A stretch of DNA of 64,000 nt from Sulfurimonas sp. (GTDB lineage: Bacteria; Campylobacterota; Campylobacteria; Campylobacterales; Sulfurimonadaceae): contig JAKITC010000001.1 of assembly GCA_021648285.1 (NCBI GenBank), positions 62,001 to 126,000 on the forward strand. Reading direction: 5' to 3'. The position numbers and the translations under genes are program-made. Positions 17,018 to 27,006 of the stretch are shown piece after piece. Numbering within the stretch: the first letter of the stretch is position 1; every line of letters begins with the position of its first letter. The notes under the pieces were generated by a model. It saw only the letters and a program-made list of their open reading frames with translations, had not been told where the DNA came from and made no database searches.

Positions 17018-18288
17018 GAAAAAATGCCGTTTTAATAACCGTATTATTTACACTTGTCGTAACATTATTAAGCGTAAGTGTGGTTTTTTGGGAAGTCTTT
17101 AAACTAAATAAACAGCGTTATATTAATCATATATTTGCAAAACAAGCAATTATTACTCAAATATATCGTCAACATCAACAGCGACTTACTTCACATATTA
17201 TGCTTGAAGCAAATCTGGCTGTGTACAATTTTGTCTTAGAAAAAAATGAGGCTAGAAAAAATATTATTATTAAAAATGCAAAAATCTTAAAGAAAAAAAA
17301 TTTTAGAAGTGTTGATTCATCTTTGATGTTATCACAAGAGGGCTTTTATACTCAAAAAATAATCACTGATTTAACAGTAACGATGTTGGAGTTTAATAAG
17401 GCAATATATTTCTATATTCAGTCACCGTCATCTTCAGTGCTGATCCTTGATGAAAAGTTAATGCCATACAAATACTGGTCTTTAGCTTACTCATACCTAA
17501 TAATTATACTTATTATTTCTTTCTCCTTTGTTTTAATATTACAGAGATTAAGACCACTTATACGACTCAGAAAAAAAATTGCACTATATGGTGACGGTAA
17601 TATGAATATATCGTTTAAAACTAAAGGAAGTGATGAGATTGCACTTGTATCAAATGAGCTAGAATCAACAAGAAGAAAAATCAACAATATATTAGAATCA
17701 AGAACGCTATTTTTACGAAATATTATGCATGAACTTAAAACACCTATTGCAAAAGGAACTATTGCAACTCAAATGTTAGATTCTCAAAAACAAGTTGATA
17801 GATTTAGTTCTATATTTGGTCGTTTGGAATCTTTAGTAACTGAATTTGCTCTTATAGAAGAGGTTACGTCTCTTGATGATAAAACAGATTTTAAGGAGTA
17901 TCGTTTAATTGATATTATTGATGAAGCTGTTGATATGGCAATGGTAGAAAGAAGTAGTGTAAGCGTTGAAATTGATGCAACGTATAAAATAAATGCTAAT
18001 TTTAGACTCTATACGACAGCTATTAAAAATATGATTGACAATGGAATAAAGTACTCCACTGATGCACATGTAAAAATATTAATTATTGATAATGAGTTGT
18101 GTTTTGAAAGTATTGGAGAGTGTTTAAAGCATCCTTTACAGTACTATATTGAACCATTTACAAAAGATAATCCATCTAAAAACAGTTTTGGTTTAGGTCT
18201 TTATCTTGTAGATTCTATTTTAAAAGCACACAATCAGGTTTTAGCACATGAATATGATAACGGCGTAAATCGCTTTATATTTGCATAA
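17014..18288 (+). CDS. sensor histidine kinase (ArsS-like)
   Basis: 424 residues. There is an N-terminal membrane helix (about 8-28), a periplasmic domain of about 115 residues, a second helix (about 158-178), then a HAMP linker. The H box is NIMHELKTPIAKGT, the N box NMIDNGIKYS and the G box FGLGLYLVDSIL. The HELKTPI box and the short ATPase domain are those of Campylobacterota ArsS-type kinases (HP0165), which sense low pH in Helicobacter. The actual signal here is inferred only. It is translated with the regulator. Confidence 0.9.
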   Translation: MRKNAVLITVLFTLVVTLLSVSVVFWEVFKLNKQRYINHIFAKQAIITQIYRQHQQRLTSHIMLEANLAVYNFVLEKNEARKNIIIKNAKILKKKNFRSVDSSLMLSQEGFYTQKIITDLTVTMLEFNKAIYFYIQSPSSSVLILDEKLMPYKYWSLAYSYLIIILIISFSFVLILQRLRPLIRLRKKIALYGDGNMNISFKTKGSDEIALVSNELESTRRKINNILESRTLFLRNIMHELKTPIAKGTIATQMLDSQKQVDRFSSIFGRLESLVTEFALIEEVTSLDDKTDFKEYRLIDIIDEAVDMAMVERSSVSVEIDATYKINANFRLYTTAIKNMIDNGIKYSTDAHVKILIIDNELCFESIGECLKHPLQYYIEPFTKDNPSKNSFGLGLYLVDSILKAHNQVLAHEYDNGVNRFIFA

Positions 18289-18311
18289 GTTTTTCATTGT
18301 AAACTAAGAGC

Positions 18312-19706
18312 ATGGATAAAAGTATCAAAGCTTCAATAATTATATTTTTTGCTATATCTTTTTTCTCTTTTGGATGGCTAAGCCATACAGCATATAAACC
18401 GGTTCACAGAATTGAGGTGCCTTCCATATTGGACAAGATAAAAAGGAGTAAGGTTCTCAATGTAGTCTTATTGAATTCCCCATCAACATATTATATCGGT
18501 CCGGATGGACCTAAAGGTTTTGAGTATGATTTACTGAATGATTATGCAAGACACTTGGATGTTAACCTAAAGGTAACCACAGTCAATACTATAAAAGAGG
18601 CTATTGAACTTAGCACAAATCCGGATATTCATATAACTTCCGCATCTTTGGCAAAAACTAAAATGAGAGAGAAGATTTTTAATTTTGGACCATCATATTT
18701 TGAAGTCCAAGAGCAGATTATATGTTCTAGACAAATGTTATGGGATGGTGTTTTCCCAAAAAATGTAGAGGATTTAGCTGGACTTAAAATAATTGTAGGA
18801 GAAGATACAAGCTATAGTCAAACAATAAAGCAGCTTCAAGAAGATGGTTTTGATATAAATGCGACATATACATCTGAATTCTCAACAGAGGAACTTTTAT
18901 CAAAAGTCGCTACCAATGAGATAGATTGTACAATTGCTGATTCAAATATATATGCACTAAATCAGAGATATTTTCCAAATATAGCACTTGCATTTGTAGT
19001 AAGTTCCAGGGAACAGTTAGCATGGGTTTTAACGCCAAATTCAAAAGAGTTAGAAGCTGATATGTACTCATGGTTAAACAGTTTTAATCAAAGTGGTAAA
19101 ATGGCACAATTAAAAGACCACTATTACAGTTATGCACTCTTTTTTGATTATTATAATACAAGTATGTTTTATAAACGAATAAAGGTAAGGCTTCCTAAAT
19201 ATGCAAAATACTTTAAAAAATATGCCAAGATGTATAATATCCCATACTTAGTTTTAGCTGCTCAATCATATCAGGAATCACACTGGAATCCAAAAGCTAA
19301 AAGCCAAACAGGAGTCAGAGGCTTGATGATGCTGACTCTTCCTACTGCAAAACAATTAGGAGTTAAAAACAGATTAGACCCGCAAGAGAGCATAAAAGGT
19401 GGCGCAAGACATCTAAAACAAATGATCAAACAGGTTCCTTTAGAGGTAGAAGGGGTAGATCGTTTAAAGTTTGCTTTGGCAGCTTACAATGTTGGAACTG
19501 GACATGTTCAAGATGCGCAAATACTAGCTAAAAAAATGGGTTTAAATCAAAATGTTTGGAATGACCTAAAACAAGCCCTTCCTCTACTTTCACAAAAAAA
19601 GTATTATAAAACATTAAAACATGGATATGCTAGAGGTAGTGAACCGGTTAAGTATGTGGATTCCATATATGATTATATAGATATTATGCAAAGGAGTAAG
19701 GAGTAA
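18312..19706 (+). CDS. mltF: membrane-bound lytic murein transglycosylase (MltF-like)
   Basis: 464 residues. An N-terminal membrane anchor (about 6-28) leads to a periplasmic solute-binding-protein-3 domain (about 45-260; [25 protein letters not shown]), then an SLT domain from about 300. That domain has the catalytic Glu in [16 protein letters not shown] and the motif [17 protein letters not shown], then [13 protein letters not shown]. It cleaves peptidoglycan glycan strands to anhydro-muropeptides. The SBP domain is regulatory in MltF. It starts 24 bases after the histidine kinase and may share its transcript. Confidence 0.92.
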   Translation: MDKSIKASIIIFFAISFFSFGWLSHTAYKPVHRIEVPSILDKIKRSKVLNVVLLNSPSTYYIGPDGPKGFEYDLLNDYARHLDVNLKVTTVNTIKEAIELSTNPDIHITSASLAKTKMREKIFNFGPSYFEVQEQIICSRQMLWDGVFPKNVEDLAGLKIIVGEDTSYSQTIKQLQEDGFDINATYTSEFSTEELLSKVATNEIDCTIADSNIYALNQRYFPNIALAFVVSSREQLAWVLTPNSKELEADMYSWLNSFNQSGKMAQLKDHYYSYALFFDYYNTSMFYKRIKVRLPKYAKYFKKYAKMYNIPYLVLAAQSYQESHWNPKAKSQTGVRGLMMLTLPTAKQLGVKNRLDPQESIKGGARHLKQMIKQVPLEVEGVDRLKFALAAYNVGTGHVQDAQILAKKMGLNQNVWNDLKQALPLLSQKKYYKTLKHGYARGSEPVKYVDSIYDYIDIMQRSKE

Positions 19707-19745
19707 TGATCTATACTCAAATAAACAAAATATTAAAAAATAAAA

Positions 19746-20081
19746 CTATAAAGCCTCTCCCTCTTTGCCATCAGCTAAATCGCTTAAAAAAGTTTCCATA
19801 TCATATTTAATTCTATATTCCGGAGTCATTATATGAATAAGAATATCTCCTAAATCTATAACAATCCAGTCACCACTCTCATCAACATTGTTAAAAGTCT
19901 CTTCTGGTTTAAGGTCATTTTTCAGGTGATCTAATAAGGCTGTTGTATGTCTTGAACCTAGGGATGAAGCAATTATTGCATAATCTACAAAGTAATTTTT
20001 ATCACGAAGATCAAAAACTTCAATACTCTCTGCTTTATTTTTATCTAACACTTGTGTTATTTTTTCTATTCTGTTTTGCAA
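19746..20081 (-). CDS. rsfS: ribosome silencing factor RsfS
   Basis: 111 residues, normal length. It binds ribosomal protein L14 and blocks subunit joining in starvation. The family core is visible: VFDLRDKNYFVDYAIIASSLGSRH, then DESGDWIVIDLGDILIHIMTPEYR. The gene overlaps the end of nadD by 16 bases, the conserved nadD-rsfS pair also seen in Campylobacter jejuni next to gap. Confidence 0.96.
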   Translation of the reverse strand: MQNRIEKITQVLDKNKAESIEVFDLRDKNYFVDYAIIASSLGSRHTTALLDHLKNDLKPEETFNNVDESGDWIVIDLGDILIHIMTPEYRIKYDMETFLSDLADGKEGEAL

Positions 20082-20614
20082 CGGTTTTCCTTGTAAAAAT
20101 TATATATATCTTGTGCACATCTTTTTGATAACTTTTCTAAAACCACTTCATCTCTTAAATTAGTTGATGAAATATTTTCATCAACGTCAAGTATCAAAAA
20201 ATCTTGTGGAATCTCTAACCCGTCTCTTGGAGCAATTACAAAAGTAACTAACTCTTTAAGCTCACTATAGCTATTCCACATGTGAAGTGATGCTAGATTA
20301 TCTGCACCTATAACGAGATATATTTTTTTATAACTCTTTAGTAGGTGCTTAACAGTTGTGATACTTGCAACAGCTCTATCTTGCTCAACTTCAAAAGTTG
20401 AAATTTCAACATTTTTATAATCGTCGAAAATCTTTTTTAGCCATTTCACTCTTAGTGAAGAGGGAGCGTAAAATTTAGATTTAAAAGGATTTAAAAATGT
20501 TGGCATTACGATAACTTTATCTACATCTTTGAAATTACACAAAGATTTGACAATAGCCTCATGTCCGATATGCGGTGGATCAAAAGAGCCACCAAAAAGT
20601 GCAATGGTTTCCAT
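20066..20614 (-). CDS. nadD: nicotinate-nucleotide adenylyltransferase
   Basis: 182 residues. It makes deamido-NAD from nicotinate mononucleotide and ATP. The nucleotidyltransferase signature GGSFDPPHIGHEAIV is at residues 8-22, and the C-terminal ISSTNLRDEV is the ISSTxIR motif with Leu in place of Ile. It is divergent from gap, with a 70-base gap containing the promoters of both. Confidence 0.96.
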   Translation of the reverse strand: METIALFGGSFDPPHIGHEAIVKSLCNFKDVDKVIVMPTFLNPFKSKFYAPSSLRVKWLKKIFDDYKNVEISTFEVEQDRAVASITTVKHLLKSYKKIYLVIGADNLASLHMWNSYSELKELVTFVIAPRDGLEIPQDFLILDVDENISSTNLRDEVVLEKLSKRCAQDIYNFYKENRCKTE

Positions 20615-20684
20615 ATTTAAAGCGAATTATAGCTAAGTTTTGATAAAATAGCTGAATTTTATTTATATAATTAGAGGATTTTTA

Positions 20685-21686
20685 ATGGCGCTTAAAATAG
20701 CAATTAATGGATTTGGTAGAATCGGTCGTTGTGTGGCTCGTATAGCAGCATCAAGGGATGATGTGGAAATTGTAGCTATTAACGATATGGCAAGTATGGA
20801 TATGATGCTTTATCTACTAAAGAATGATTCTGTTCACGGAACTTTTAACAGTGAAATAAATCAAGTTGATGATGAAAATATTAGTATAGATGGACAAAAG
20901 GTTAGAATATTTAGTGATCGTAATCCGAAAAATTTAAGGTTTGCTGATTGTGGTGCGGACATGGTTCTTGAGTGTACAGGTGTTTTCTTGACTCAAGAGT
21001 CAGCTCAAGTACATATTGATAATGGAGTTGAGAAAGTTCTTTTCTCCGCACCTTCAAAAGATACACAAACTGATACATTTGTTCTGGGCGTAAATGAAGA
21101 AAAATACAATGGTCAGAAAATTGTATCTAATGCCTCTTGTACTACAAACTGTTTAGGTCCTGTTGCAAAAGTTTTAGATGATGCTTTTGGAATCCAAAAA
21201 GGTCTTATGACTACTATCCACTCATATACAAATGATCAAAATATTTTAGATGTCAAACACTCAAAAGACAAGCGTCGTGCCCGCGCCGGTGCTATAAATA
21301 TGATACCAACAACAACTGGTGCAGCTAAGGCTATTAGTCTTGTAATGCCTCAACTCAAAGGAAAACTTCACGGTCAAAGTGTTCGTGTTCCTACTCCTGA
21401 CGTTTCTATGGTTGATTTAAATGTTGTTGTTAAGAAACAAACTTCAAAAGAGGAAGTTACACGAGTATTTAATGAGATGGCAGACACTAAACTAAAAGGC
21501 CTTTTACTTATGGATAAAGAGATGAGAGTGTCTCAAGATTTCGTTGGTAGTACATATAGCTCTATTGTTGCAGAAGATTTAACTCAAGTTATTAGTGGTG
21601 ATATGGTTAAAATCATGGCTTGGTATGATAATGAGTGGGGTTACTCTTCAAGATTAATTGATATGGCTATTCACATTTCACAATAG
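20685..21686 (+). CDS. gap: glyceraldehyde-3-phosphate dehydrogenase, type I
   Basis: 333 residues. NAD-binding NGFGRIGRC (8-16), catalytic Cys152 in NASCTTNC, and the phosphate-site region HSYTNDQN. It interconverts glyceraldehyde-3-phosphate and 1,3-bisphosphoglycerate. In an autotrophic Sulfurimonas-like cell, which fixes carbon by the reverse TCA cycle, the likely direction is gluconeogenic. It is first in gap-pgk-tpiA-fabI; long palindromic gaps rather than overlaps separate the genes. Confidence 0.97.
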   Translation: MALKIAINGFGRIGRCVARIAASRDDVEIVAINDMASMDMMLYLLKNDSVHGTFNSEINQVDDENISIDGQKVRIFSDRNPKNLRFADCGADMVLECTGVFLTQESAQVHIDNGVEKVLFSAPSKDTQTDTFVLGVNEEKYNGQKIVSNASCTTNCLGPVAKVLDDAFGIQKGLMTTIHSYTNDQNILDVKHSKDKRRARAGAINMIPTTTGAAKAISLVMPQLKGKLHGQSVRVPTPDVSMVDLNVVVKKQTSKEEVTRVFNEMADTKLKGLLLMDKEMRVSQDFVGSTYSSIVAEDLTQVISGDMVKIMAWYDNEWGYSSRLIDMAIHISQ

Positions 21687-21696
21687 TCCAGTAAAA

Positions 21697-21785
21697 GGAT
21701 ACTTCGCTGGCGCCGCTTAGGCGACTCAGCGTGGAGAATGCCACATGTTAGCATTCCTAAAAGCTTGCCTCTTTAGAGGCAGAAA
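21697..21785 (-). repeat. intergenic palindromic element, copy 3 (gap-pgk gap)
   Basis: Read on the minus strand it follows the family order: hairpin GCCTC-taaa-GAGGC (21767-21780), AGCTTTTAG, an inserted hairpin GAATGC/GCATTC (21736-21756), then AGTCGCCTAAGCGGC (21712-21726) and AGCGAAGTA (21698-21707). Its orientation is opposite to the operon, unlike the copies before tpiA and fabI. Confidence 0.65.
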
Positions 21786-21806
21786 ATTATTAAGACAAGG
21801 AAAAGT

Positions 21807-23012
21807 TTGGAATTATTAAATATTAAAAACTTAGATATGTCTGGTAAAAAAGTTTTTATCAGATGTGACTTTAATGTACCGATGGATGAGTTTGGAAACA
21901 TCTCTGATGACAGAAGAATCCGCTCAGCACTTACAACCATAAATTATTGTCTGGATCAAGATTGTGCTGTTATATTAGCATCTCATCTTGGACGTCCAAA
22001 AGGTGAAGTAAATGAAAAGTATTCACTTGCTTCAGTTGCAAGAAGAATCCAGCATCTTTTAAAAAGAGAAGTGGTTTTAAGCTCTGATGTTGTTGGTGAA
22101 GATGCAATAAGTAAAGCTAACGCACTAAAATCTTGTGAAGTACTACTTTTAGAAAATCTTCGCTACGAAGCTGGTGAGACTGAAAATGATCAAATATTAT
22201 CAGAAAAATTAGCTTCAATGGCAGATTTTTACATAAATGATGCTTTTGGCGTAAGTCATCGTGCACACTCTTCTGTTGAAGGTGTAACTCACTTTTTTGA
22301 TGAAAAGCACAAAGCTGCTGGATTTTTATTACAAAAAGAGATTCAATTTTTTTCAAAACTGATTCAAAAACCAGTTCGTCCATTTGCAGCAATCGTTGGT
22401 GGCTCAAAAGTCTCAGGTAAGCTTGAGGCACTTATAAACTTACTTCCAATAGTAGATAAGGTTCTTATTGGTGGCGGTATGGCATTTACATTTTTGAAGA
22501 AGATGGGTTATGATGTAGGTGCTTCACTTGTGGAAGATGATTTATTAGAAGATGCCGGGCATGTGATGGATGAAGCTAAAAAACTTGGAGTTAAATTTTA
22601 CCTGCCTGTAGATGTTGTAGCTGCTGAAAAGTTTGCAGAGGATTCTGTAAGTAAATTAACATCAGTTCAAGAGATTCCAGAGGGCTGGATGGGTCTAGAT
22701 ATTGGTCCTGCGACTGTGAGGCTTTATAGAGAAGTTCTAGCTGATGTGCAAACTGTTTTATGGAATGGGCCGATGGGTGTTTATGAGATGGAGAAGTTTG
22801 CTCGTGGTTCAAATAAAATAGCTCACTTCGTTGCAGATAGTTATGCAACTACAGTTGTTGGCGGTGGAGATACTGCAGATCTTGTTCAGAGGATAGGCGT
22901 TGATGAGGAGATGAGCTTTATATCAACAGGTGGTGGAGCTTCATTAGAGCTTCTTGAGGGTAAAATACTTCCAGGTGTAGCACCACTAATAATTGAAAAG
23001 AAAAATAACTAG
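21807..23012 (+). CDS. pgk: phosphoglycerate kinase
   Basis: 401 residues. It transfers phosphate between 1,3-bisphosphoglycerate and ADP. The start is TTG, supported by ACAAGG nine bases upstream and the family N-terminus [18 protein letters not shown]. Other landmarks: [34 protein letters not shown], the hinge VGGSKVSGK, and the nucleotide loop [10 protein letters not shown] with [14 protein letters not shown]. Part of the gap-pgk-tpiA-fabI unit. Confidence 0.97.
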   Translation: MELLNIKNLDMSGKKVFIRCDFNVPMDEFGNISDDRRIRSALTTINYCLDQDCAVILASHLGRPKGEVNEKYSLASVARRIQHLLKREVVLSSDVVGEDAISKANALKSCEVLLLENLRYEAGETENDQILSEKLASMADFYINDAFGVSHRAHSSVEGVTHFFDEKHKAAGFLLQKEIQFFSKLIQKPVRPFAAIVGGSKVSGKLEALINLLPIVDKVLIGGGMAFTFLKKMGYDVGASLVEDDLLEDAGHVMDEAKKLGVKFYLPVDVVAAEKFAEDSVSKLTSVQEIPEGWMGLDIGPATVRLYREVLADVQTVLWNGPMGVYEMEKFARGSNKIAHFVADSYATTVVGGGDTADLVQRIGVDEEMSFISTGGGASLELLEGKILPGVAPLIIEKKNN

Positions 23013-23020
23013 TTATTTTG

Positions 23021-23136
23021 AGTTTCCAGCACGAGGGAAACTAAGTGTTCAGAAAAAAATTTAGTTTTTTTCTAAGTCGCACTTTAGTGCAGAAGCGTAG
23101 CTAGAGGAATCGGCGTGCCCCTTGTGGGTATACTTC
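23021..23136 (+). repeat. intergenic palindromic element, copy 4 (pgk-tpiA gap)
   Basis: Holds AGTTTCC/GGAAACT (23021-23042), AGAAAAAAA-tttag-TTTTTTTCT (23051-23073, same loop as the hairpin at 5521-5543), GCACT-tt-AGTGC (23079-23090), and the tail GAATCGGCGTG + CCCCTTGTGGG + TATACTTCC (23107-23136). CCCCTTG can also pair with CAAGGGG just before tpiA (23148-23154), over or next to its ribosome site. Confidence 0.7.
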
Positions 23137-23162
23137 CTAAATAAAATCAAGGGGATTAAGTT

Positions 23163-23876
23163 ATGATAATTGCAGCAAATTTAAAAACAAATCTAACTCG
23201 GTTGCAGACAACAGAGTATATAAATAAAATAGAGAATTTTTTAAAAACTAAAAACATTAATCAAGAAGTTTTAGTTTTTCCTGCAATGACTAGCTTAAAT
23301 AAACATGTTGGAAGTGTTACAATTGGTGCTCAAAATGCATATGCTACAAATAATGGTGCTTTTACTGGTGAAATCGGACAAGACCATCTAAATGAGTTTG
23401 GCATAAAAACTATTCTAATTGGACATAGTGAAAGACGACATGTAATTGGTGAAACACAGGAGATGCTAATAGAAAAATTCAACTTTTACAAAGAGCTTGG
23501 ATACAAAATAGTTTACTGTATTGGCGAGCCTTTAGAGATTAGAGAAGCGGGACATGATAAAATGATGGAGTATATATCTAAGCAGTATGAGGGAATAGAT
23601 ACAAATTATAAAAATCTTATTATTGCTTATGAGCCTGTGTGGGCAATAGGTACCGGACTAACTCCCACACTTGAAGATATTGTAACCATACACAAAAAGT
23701 TAAAAGAAAAATCTCATGCGCCTCTGCTTTATGGAGGAAGTGTAAAAGTTACAAATGCTGCTGAAGTTTTGGCACTTGATGGTGTAGATGGTATCTTAGT
23801 TGGAAGTGCTGCACTTAATGCCGAACACTTTTGCACTATGGTAGAATATGCTCAAAATTTAGAAAATAATAAATAG
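23163..23876 (+). CDS. tpiA: triosephosphate isomerase
   Basis: 237 residues, slightly short as in other Campylobacterota. It interconverts dihydroxyacetone phosphate and glyceraldehyde-3-phosphate. N-terminus IIAANLKTN with the catalytic Lys, GHSERRHVIGE with the catalytic His, AYEPVWAIGTG with the catalytic Glu, and LYGGSVK in the phosphate loop. A ribosome site (AAGGGG) is 9-15 bases upstream and is itself complementary to part of the preceding repeat. Confidence 0.97.
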   Translation: MIIAANLKTNLTRLQTTEYINKIENFLKTKNINQEVLVFPAMTSLNKHVGSVTIGAQNAYATNNGAFTGEIGQDHLNEFGIKTILIGHSERRHVIGETQEMLIEKFNFYKELGYKIVYCIGEPLEIREAGHDKMMEYISKQYEGIDTNYKNLIIAYEPVWAIGTGLTPTLEDIVTIHKKLKEKSHAPLLYGGSVKVTNAAEVLALDGVDGILVGSAALNAEHFCTMVEYAQNLENNK

Positions 23877-23939
23877 AGTACCTAGCTGTAAAAGTAAAGC
23901 ACCTAGAAAATAAGAAAAGAAAGAGCATCTATATGCATG

Positions 23940-24012
23940 GGCTTTGTGCTGAGCAAAACCTAGTGTTAACGTAGGTAGAGGAATCAGTGTGCCCCCTTGT
24001 GGGTATACTTCC
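23940..24012 (+). repeat. intergenic palindromic element, copy 5 (tpiA-fabI gap)
   Basis: CCTA-gtgttaacg-TAGG (about 23959-23975) followed by GAGGAATCAGTGTG + CCCCCTTGTGGG + TATACTTCC (to 24012), the same tail as copies 4 and 6 with two base changes (CGGC to CAGT). The fabI ribosome site AAAGGAG follows 19 bases later. Confidence 0.7.
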
Positions 24013-24025
24013 GATACCGTATTAA

Positions 24026-24871
<846 letters not shown>

Positions 24872-24878
24872 TACTCTC

Positions 24879-25355
24879 TTATCTTTTAGTTGTGCCTATT
24901 ACAGGCATAGAATTAATCTTTTTTGTATGAGAATCTTTCTCATCTGAGACATGAGTACTATTGTAAACTGCCATCTTATCTATATACTCCTGTAGAGTGA
25001 AGTCTCTATCTTCATCTTTATATTTAACATGTACTTCTTTTTGTTTTTCAACTTGTACTTTAGTCATCTCTTTTAAAACTACGCCTGTCTTTACTTCCAC
25101 CAGCTTTGCAGAACCATCTTCATTTGGAACAATCTTTACTATTGTGTCTCCTGTTGGAGCCTCTGTACCGGATACAGTTGGACTCCACTCATTTTTTAAC
25201 CAATTATCAAGCAGGTTTTGCATAAAAGCAGGTTTTTTTTCTTTTTTTCCCGCAACAGCATTTACAACTTTATTTTGAGATGGATTAACTCCATCAACTT
25301 TAGAACAAGCACCGAATATAAATACCATAGGTATTACTAATAATAATTTTTTCAT
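24879..25355 (-). CDS. putative lipoprotein, unknown function
   Basis: About 158 residues. Signal peptide MKKLLLVIPMVFIFGACS with lipobox FGAC, so cleavage before the Cys and lipid attachment are expected. The mature part is charged and includes NEDGSAKLVEVKTGVVLKEM and a helical EKQKEVHVKYKDEDRDFTLQEYIDKM. An ATG five codons upstream would add MYNYT before the signal peptide and is less likely. No family recognised. Convergent with fabI. Confidence 0.65.
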   Translation of the reverse strand: MKKLLLVIPMVFIFGACSKVDGVNPSQNKVVNAVAGKKEKKPAFMQNLLDNWLKNEWSPTVSGTEAPTGDTIVKIVPNEDGSAKLVEVKTGVVLKEMTKVQVEKQKEVHVKYKDEDRDFTLQEYIDKMAVYNSTHVSDEKDSHTKKINSMPVIGTTKR

Positions 25356-25499
25356 AGTATAATTATACACAAATATCGTCAGAAGTATGTTACATAATAG
25401 AATAATATGACAAGTTTATTAATAATTAACCATAAGTTTAATTTAAATTAAAGAAATAAATGACATAATTATGACAAGATTTAATTCTAGGAGAAATAA

Positions 25500-26867
25500 A
25501 TGAGATTAACAAAATTAAGTTTAATAGCAGCAATGCTAATAGGTTCAAGTGCATTTGCAATTGATAATACAAAAGTATCTGGTGATGTAAAATTATTTTA
25601 CGGAACAATGGATTCTGATAGCGGTACTTACCTAGGAAACAGTACAGATTTATTTGATGCTGAAGGTGCTTACGGTGATGTAGCAGTTAACTTGCAGTTA
25701 ACTACTGACTTAACTAAAGGTGTTTCTGCTGGTGCTAAAGTTACTTATGTAACAACTTTAGGTTTAGAGCAAAACTTAGTAGATAATACTTGGTCAAATG
25801 CACACGGTATTACATCTAATACTGGTTCAAGTTTTGGTAATCCACCGACAAATGGTCTTCAGCTTGATGATGTATTTTTTATGGGTGAACTATGGGTAGC
25901 TGGTACTGCTTTTGATACAACTGTTAAGGTTGGTCGCCAAGCTTTAGATACTCCTTTAGCATTTACTGAGACTTGGGGTATTGATCAAAATACTTTCGAA
26001 GCTGCTGTATTAATTAATCAAAGTATTCCTGATACTACTTTAGTTGCTGCTTATGTTGGTAAGTCAAATGGTTCTGCAGATGACCTTGCAACATTATCAC
26101 TTAGTGGATCAACTTATGTGTCTGGTAGTTTAAATAATATTGGTGGAGCTGCTGCTGGTATTACTTCTCAAAATGGTAAGTTTAACACATTTGGTACAGA
26201 TGGTGTTTATGTTCTTGGTGCTATCAATAACTCAATTAAACCACTTACAGTTCAAGCTTGGTATTATAGCTTACAGCAAATGGCTGAGGCATATTGGATT
26301 CAAGCTGATGTAAACGTTGAAGGTATCTTAGCAGGTGTTCAATATACTCAGGTTGACGCAGATAAATTAATAACTGGTGTTGATAAAGATCAAGCATATG
26401 CTTTTATGCTAGGTTATGAGATGAAAGATGTTGCTACGTTTAAAGTTGCATACTCTTCAGTAGATGATGAAGGTACTATTGGTGTTGCAAATGTTGCAAC
26501 TGGTAATGGTGCAGCAGCTTCAAGAAATGGTTCTGGCGCACAGTCTAGACTATATACTGAAATGTGGTGGGCTTATGGTTCTGTATCACAAATTGGTTCT
26601 GATTCTTACTCTTTAACTGCTGAGGGTACTGTTGTTGGTATTGATTTACTTGCTGGTTACTACTATGCTGATATTAATGTTGGTGCTGGTTCAACAATTA
26701 ATGCAAATGCTGATCAAGAAGTTACTGAGATTGCTTTAACTGCTTCTAAATCATTTGGTCCATTAGATACATCTGTAGCAATTATCCTTAATAATGTTGA
26801 AGATAATGTTGCAAACACTGATGAAGATACTAACCACTTACAAGTTTATTTAACATATAACTTCTAG
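25500..26867 (+). CDS. outer-membrane porin (OprD-like)
   Basis: 455 residues. Signal peptide MRLTKLSLIAAMLIGSSAFA, then a barrel of alternating strands rich in Gly, Ala, Thr and Asp, ending VYLTYNF. It shares the motif VGRQALDTPLAFTETWG with the porin at 12679 (GRQIIDTPLADSDD), so the two are paralogues. Codon choice (many TTA, GGT and GCT) and the strong hairpin after the gene suggest high expression; it may be a major porin. AGGAG lies eight bases before ATG. No Fur-like site was seen. Confidence 0.85.
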   Translation: MRLTKLSLIAAMLIGSSAFAIDNTKVSGDVKLFYGTMDSDSGTYLGNSTDLFDAEGAYGDVAVNLQLTTDLTKGVSAGAKVTYVTTLGLEQNLVDNTWSNAHGITSNTGSSFGNPPTNGLQLDDVFFMGELWVAGTAFDTTVKVGRQALDTPLAFTETWGIDQNTFEAAVLINQSIPDTTLVAAYVGKSNGSADDLATLSLSGSTYVSGSLNNIGGAAAGITSQNGKFNTFGTDGVYVLGAINNSIKPLTVQAWYYSLQQMAEAYWIQADVNVEGILAGVQYTQVDADKLITGVDKDQAYAFMLGYEMKDVATFKVAYSSVDDEGTIGVANVATGNGAAASRNGSGAQSRLYTEMWWAYGSVSQIGSDSYSLTAEGTVVGIDLLAGYYYADINVGAGSTINANADQEVTEIALTASKSFGPLDTSVAIILNNVEDNVANTDEDTNHLQVYLTYNF

Positions 26868-26890
26868 TCACGTTCTACCCTTCTATAAGT

Positions 26891-26925
26891 CTATTTCCCC
26901 GTCCCTCCTATCATTGGGGAAATAG
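26891..26925 (+). terminator. strong hairpin after the porin gene
   Basis: CTATTTCCCC / GGGGAAATAG, a perfect ten-base stem around a 15-base loop, 23 bases past the porin stop. It has no U-tract, but the stem is GC-rich for this genome. Confidence 0.65.
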
Positions 26926-26928
26926 GCC

Positions 26929-26971
26929 CTCCTTATCTTCCCCATTTCCTGTTTTGAGGGAAGATAAGGAG
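26929..26971 (+). terminator. second hairpin, 14-base perfect stem
   Basis: CTCCTTATCTTCCC (26929-26942) pairs perfectly with GGGAAGATAAGGAG (26958-26971) around a 15-base loop, only three bases after the first hairpin. The 3' arm contains AAGGAG, a consensus ribosome site, so the stem would also hide it. It could serve as terminator, RNA stabiliser for the porin message, or translation switch for the next gene. Confidence 0.6.
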
Positions 26972-27006
26972 TGTCTATGTTAACTTTTTCTGATATAATC
27001 TTCTTA

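Noticed and set aside
22117-22848. Two minus-strand frames inside pgk (104 and 85 residues)
   Set aside because: Leu/His/Gln-rich antisense shadows of a highly conserved gene; composition is typical of reversed coding DNA.
26971-27006. GTG at 26971 as start of the ABC permease
   Set aside because: It lies at the end of a 14-base hairpin stem without its own ribosome site and adds residues not expected in the family; 26977 and 27007 are better.
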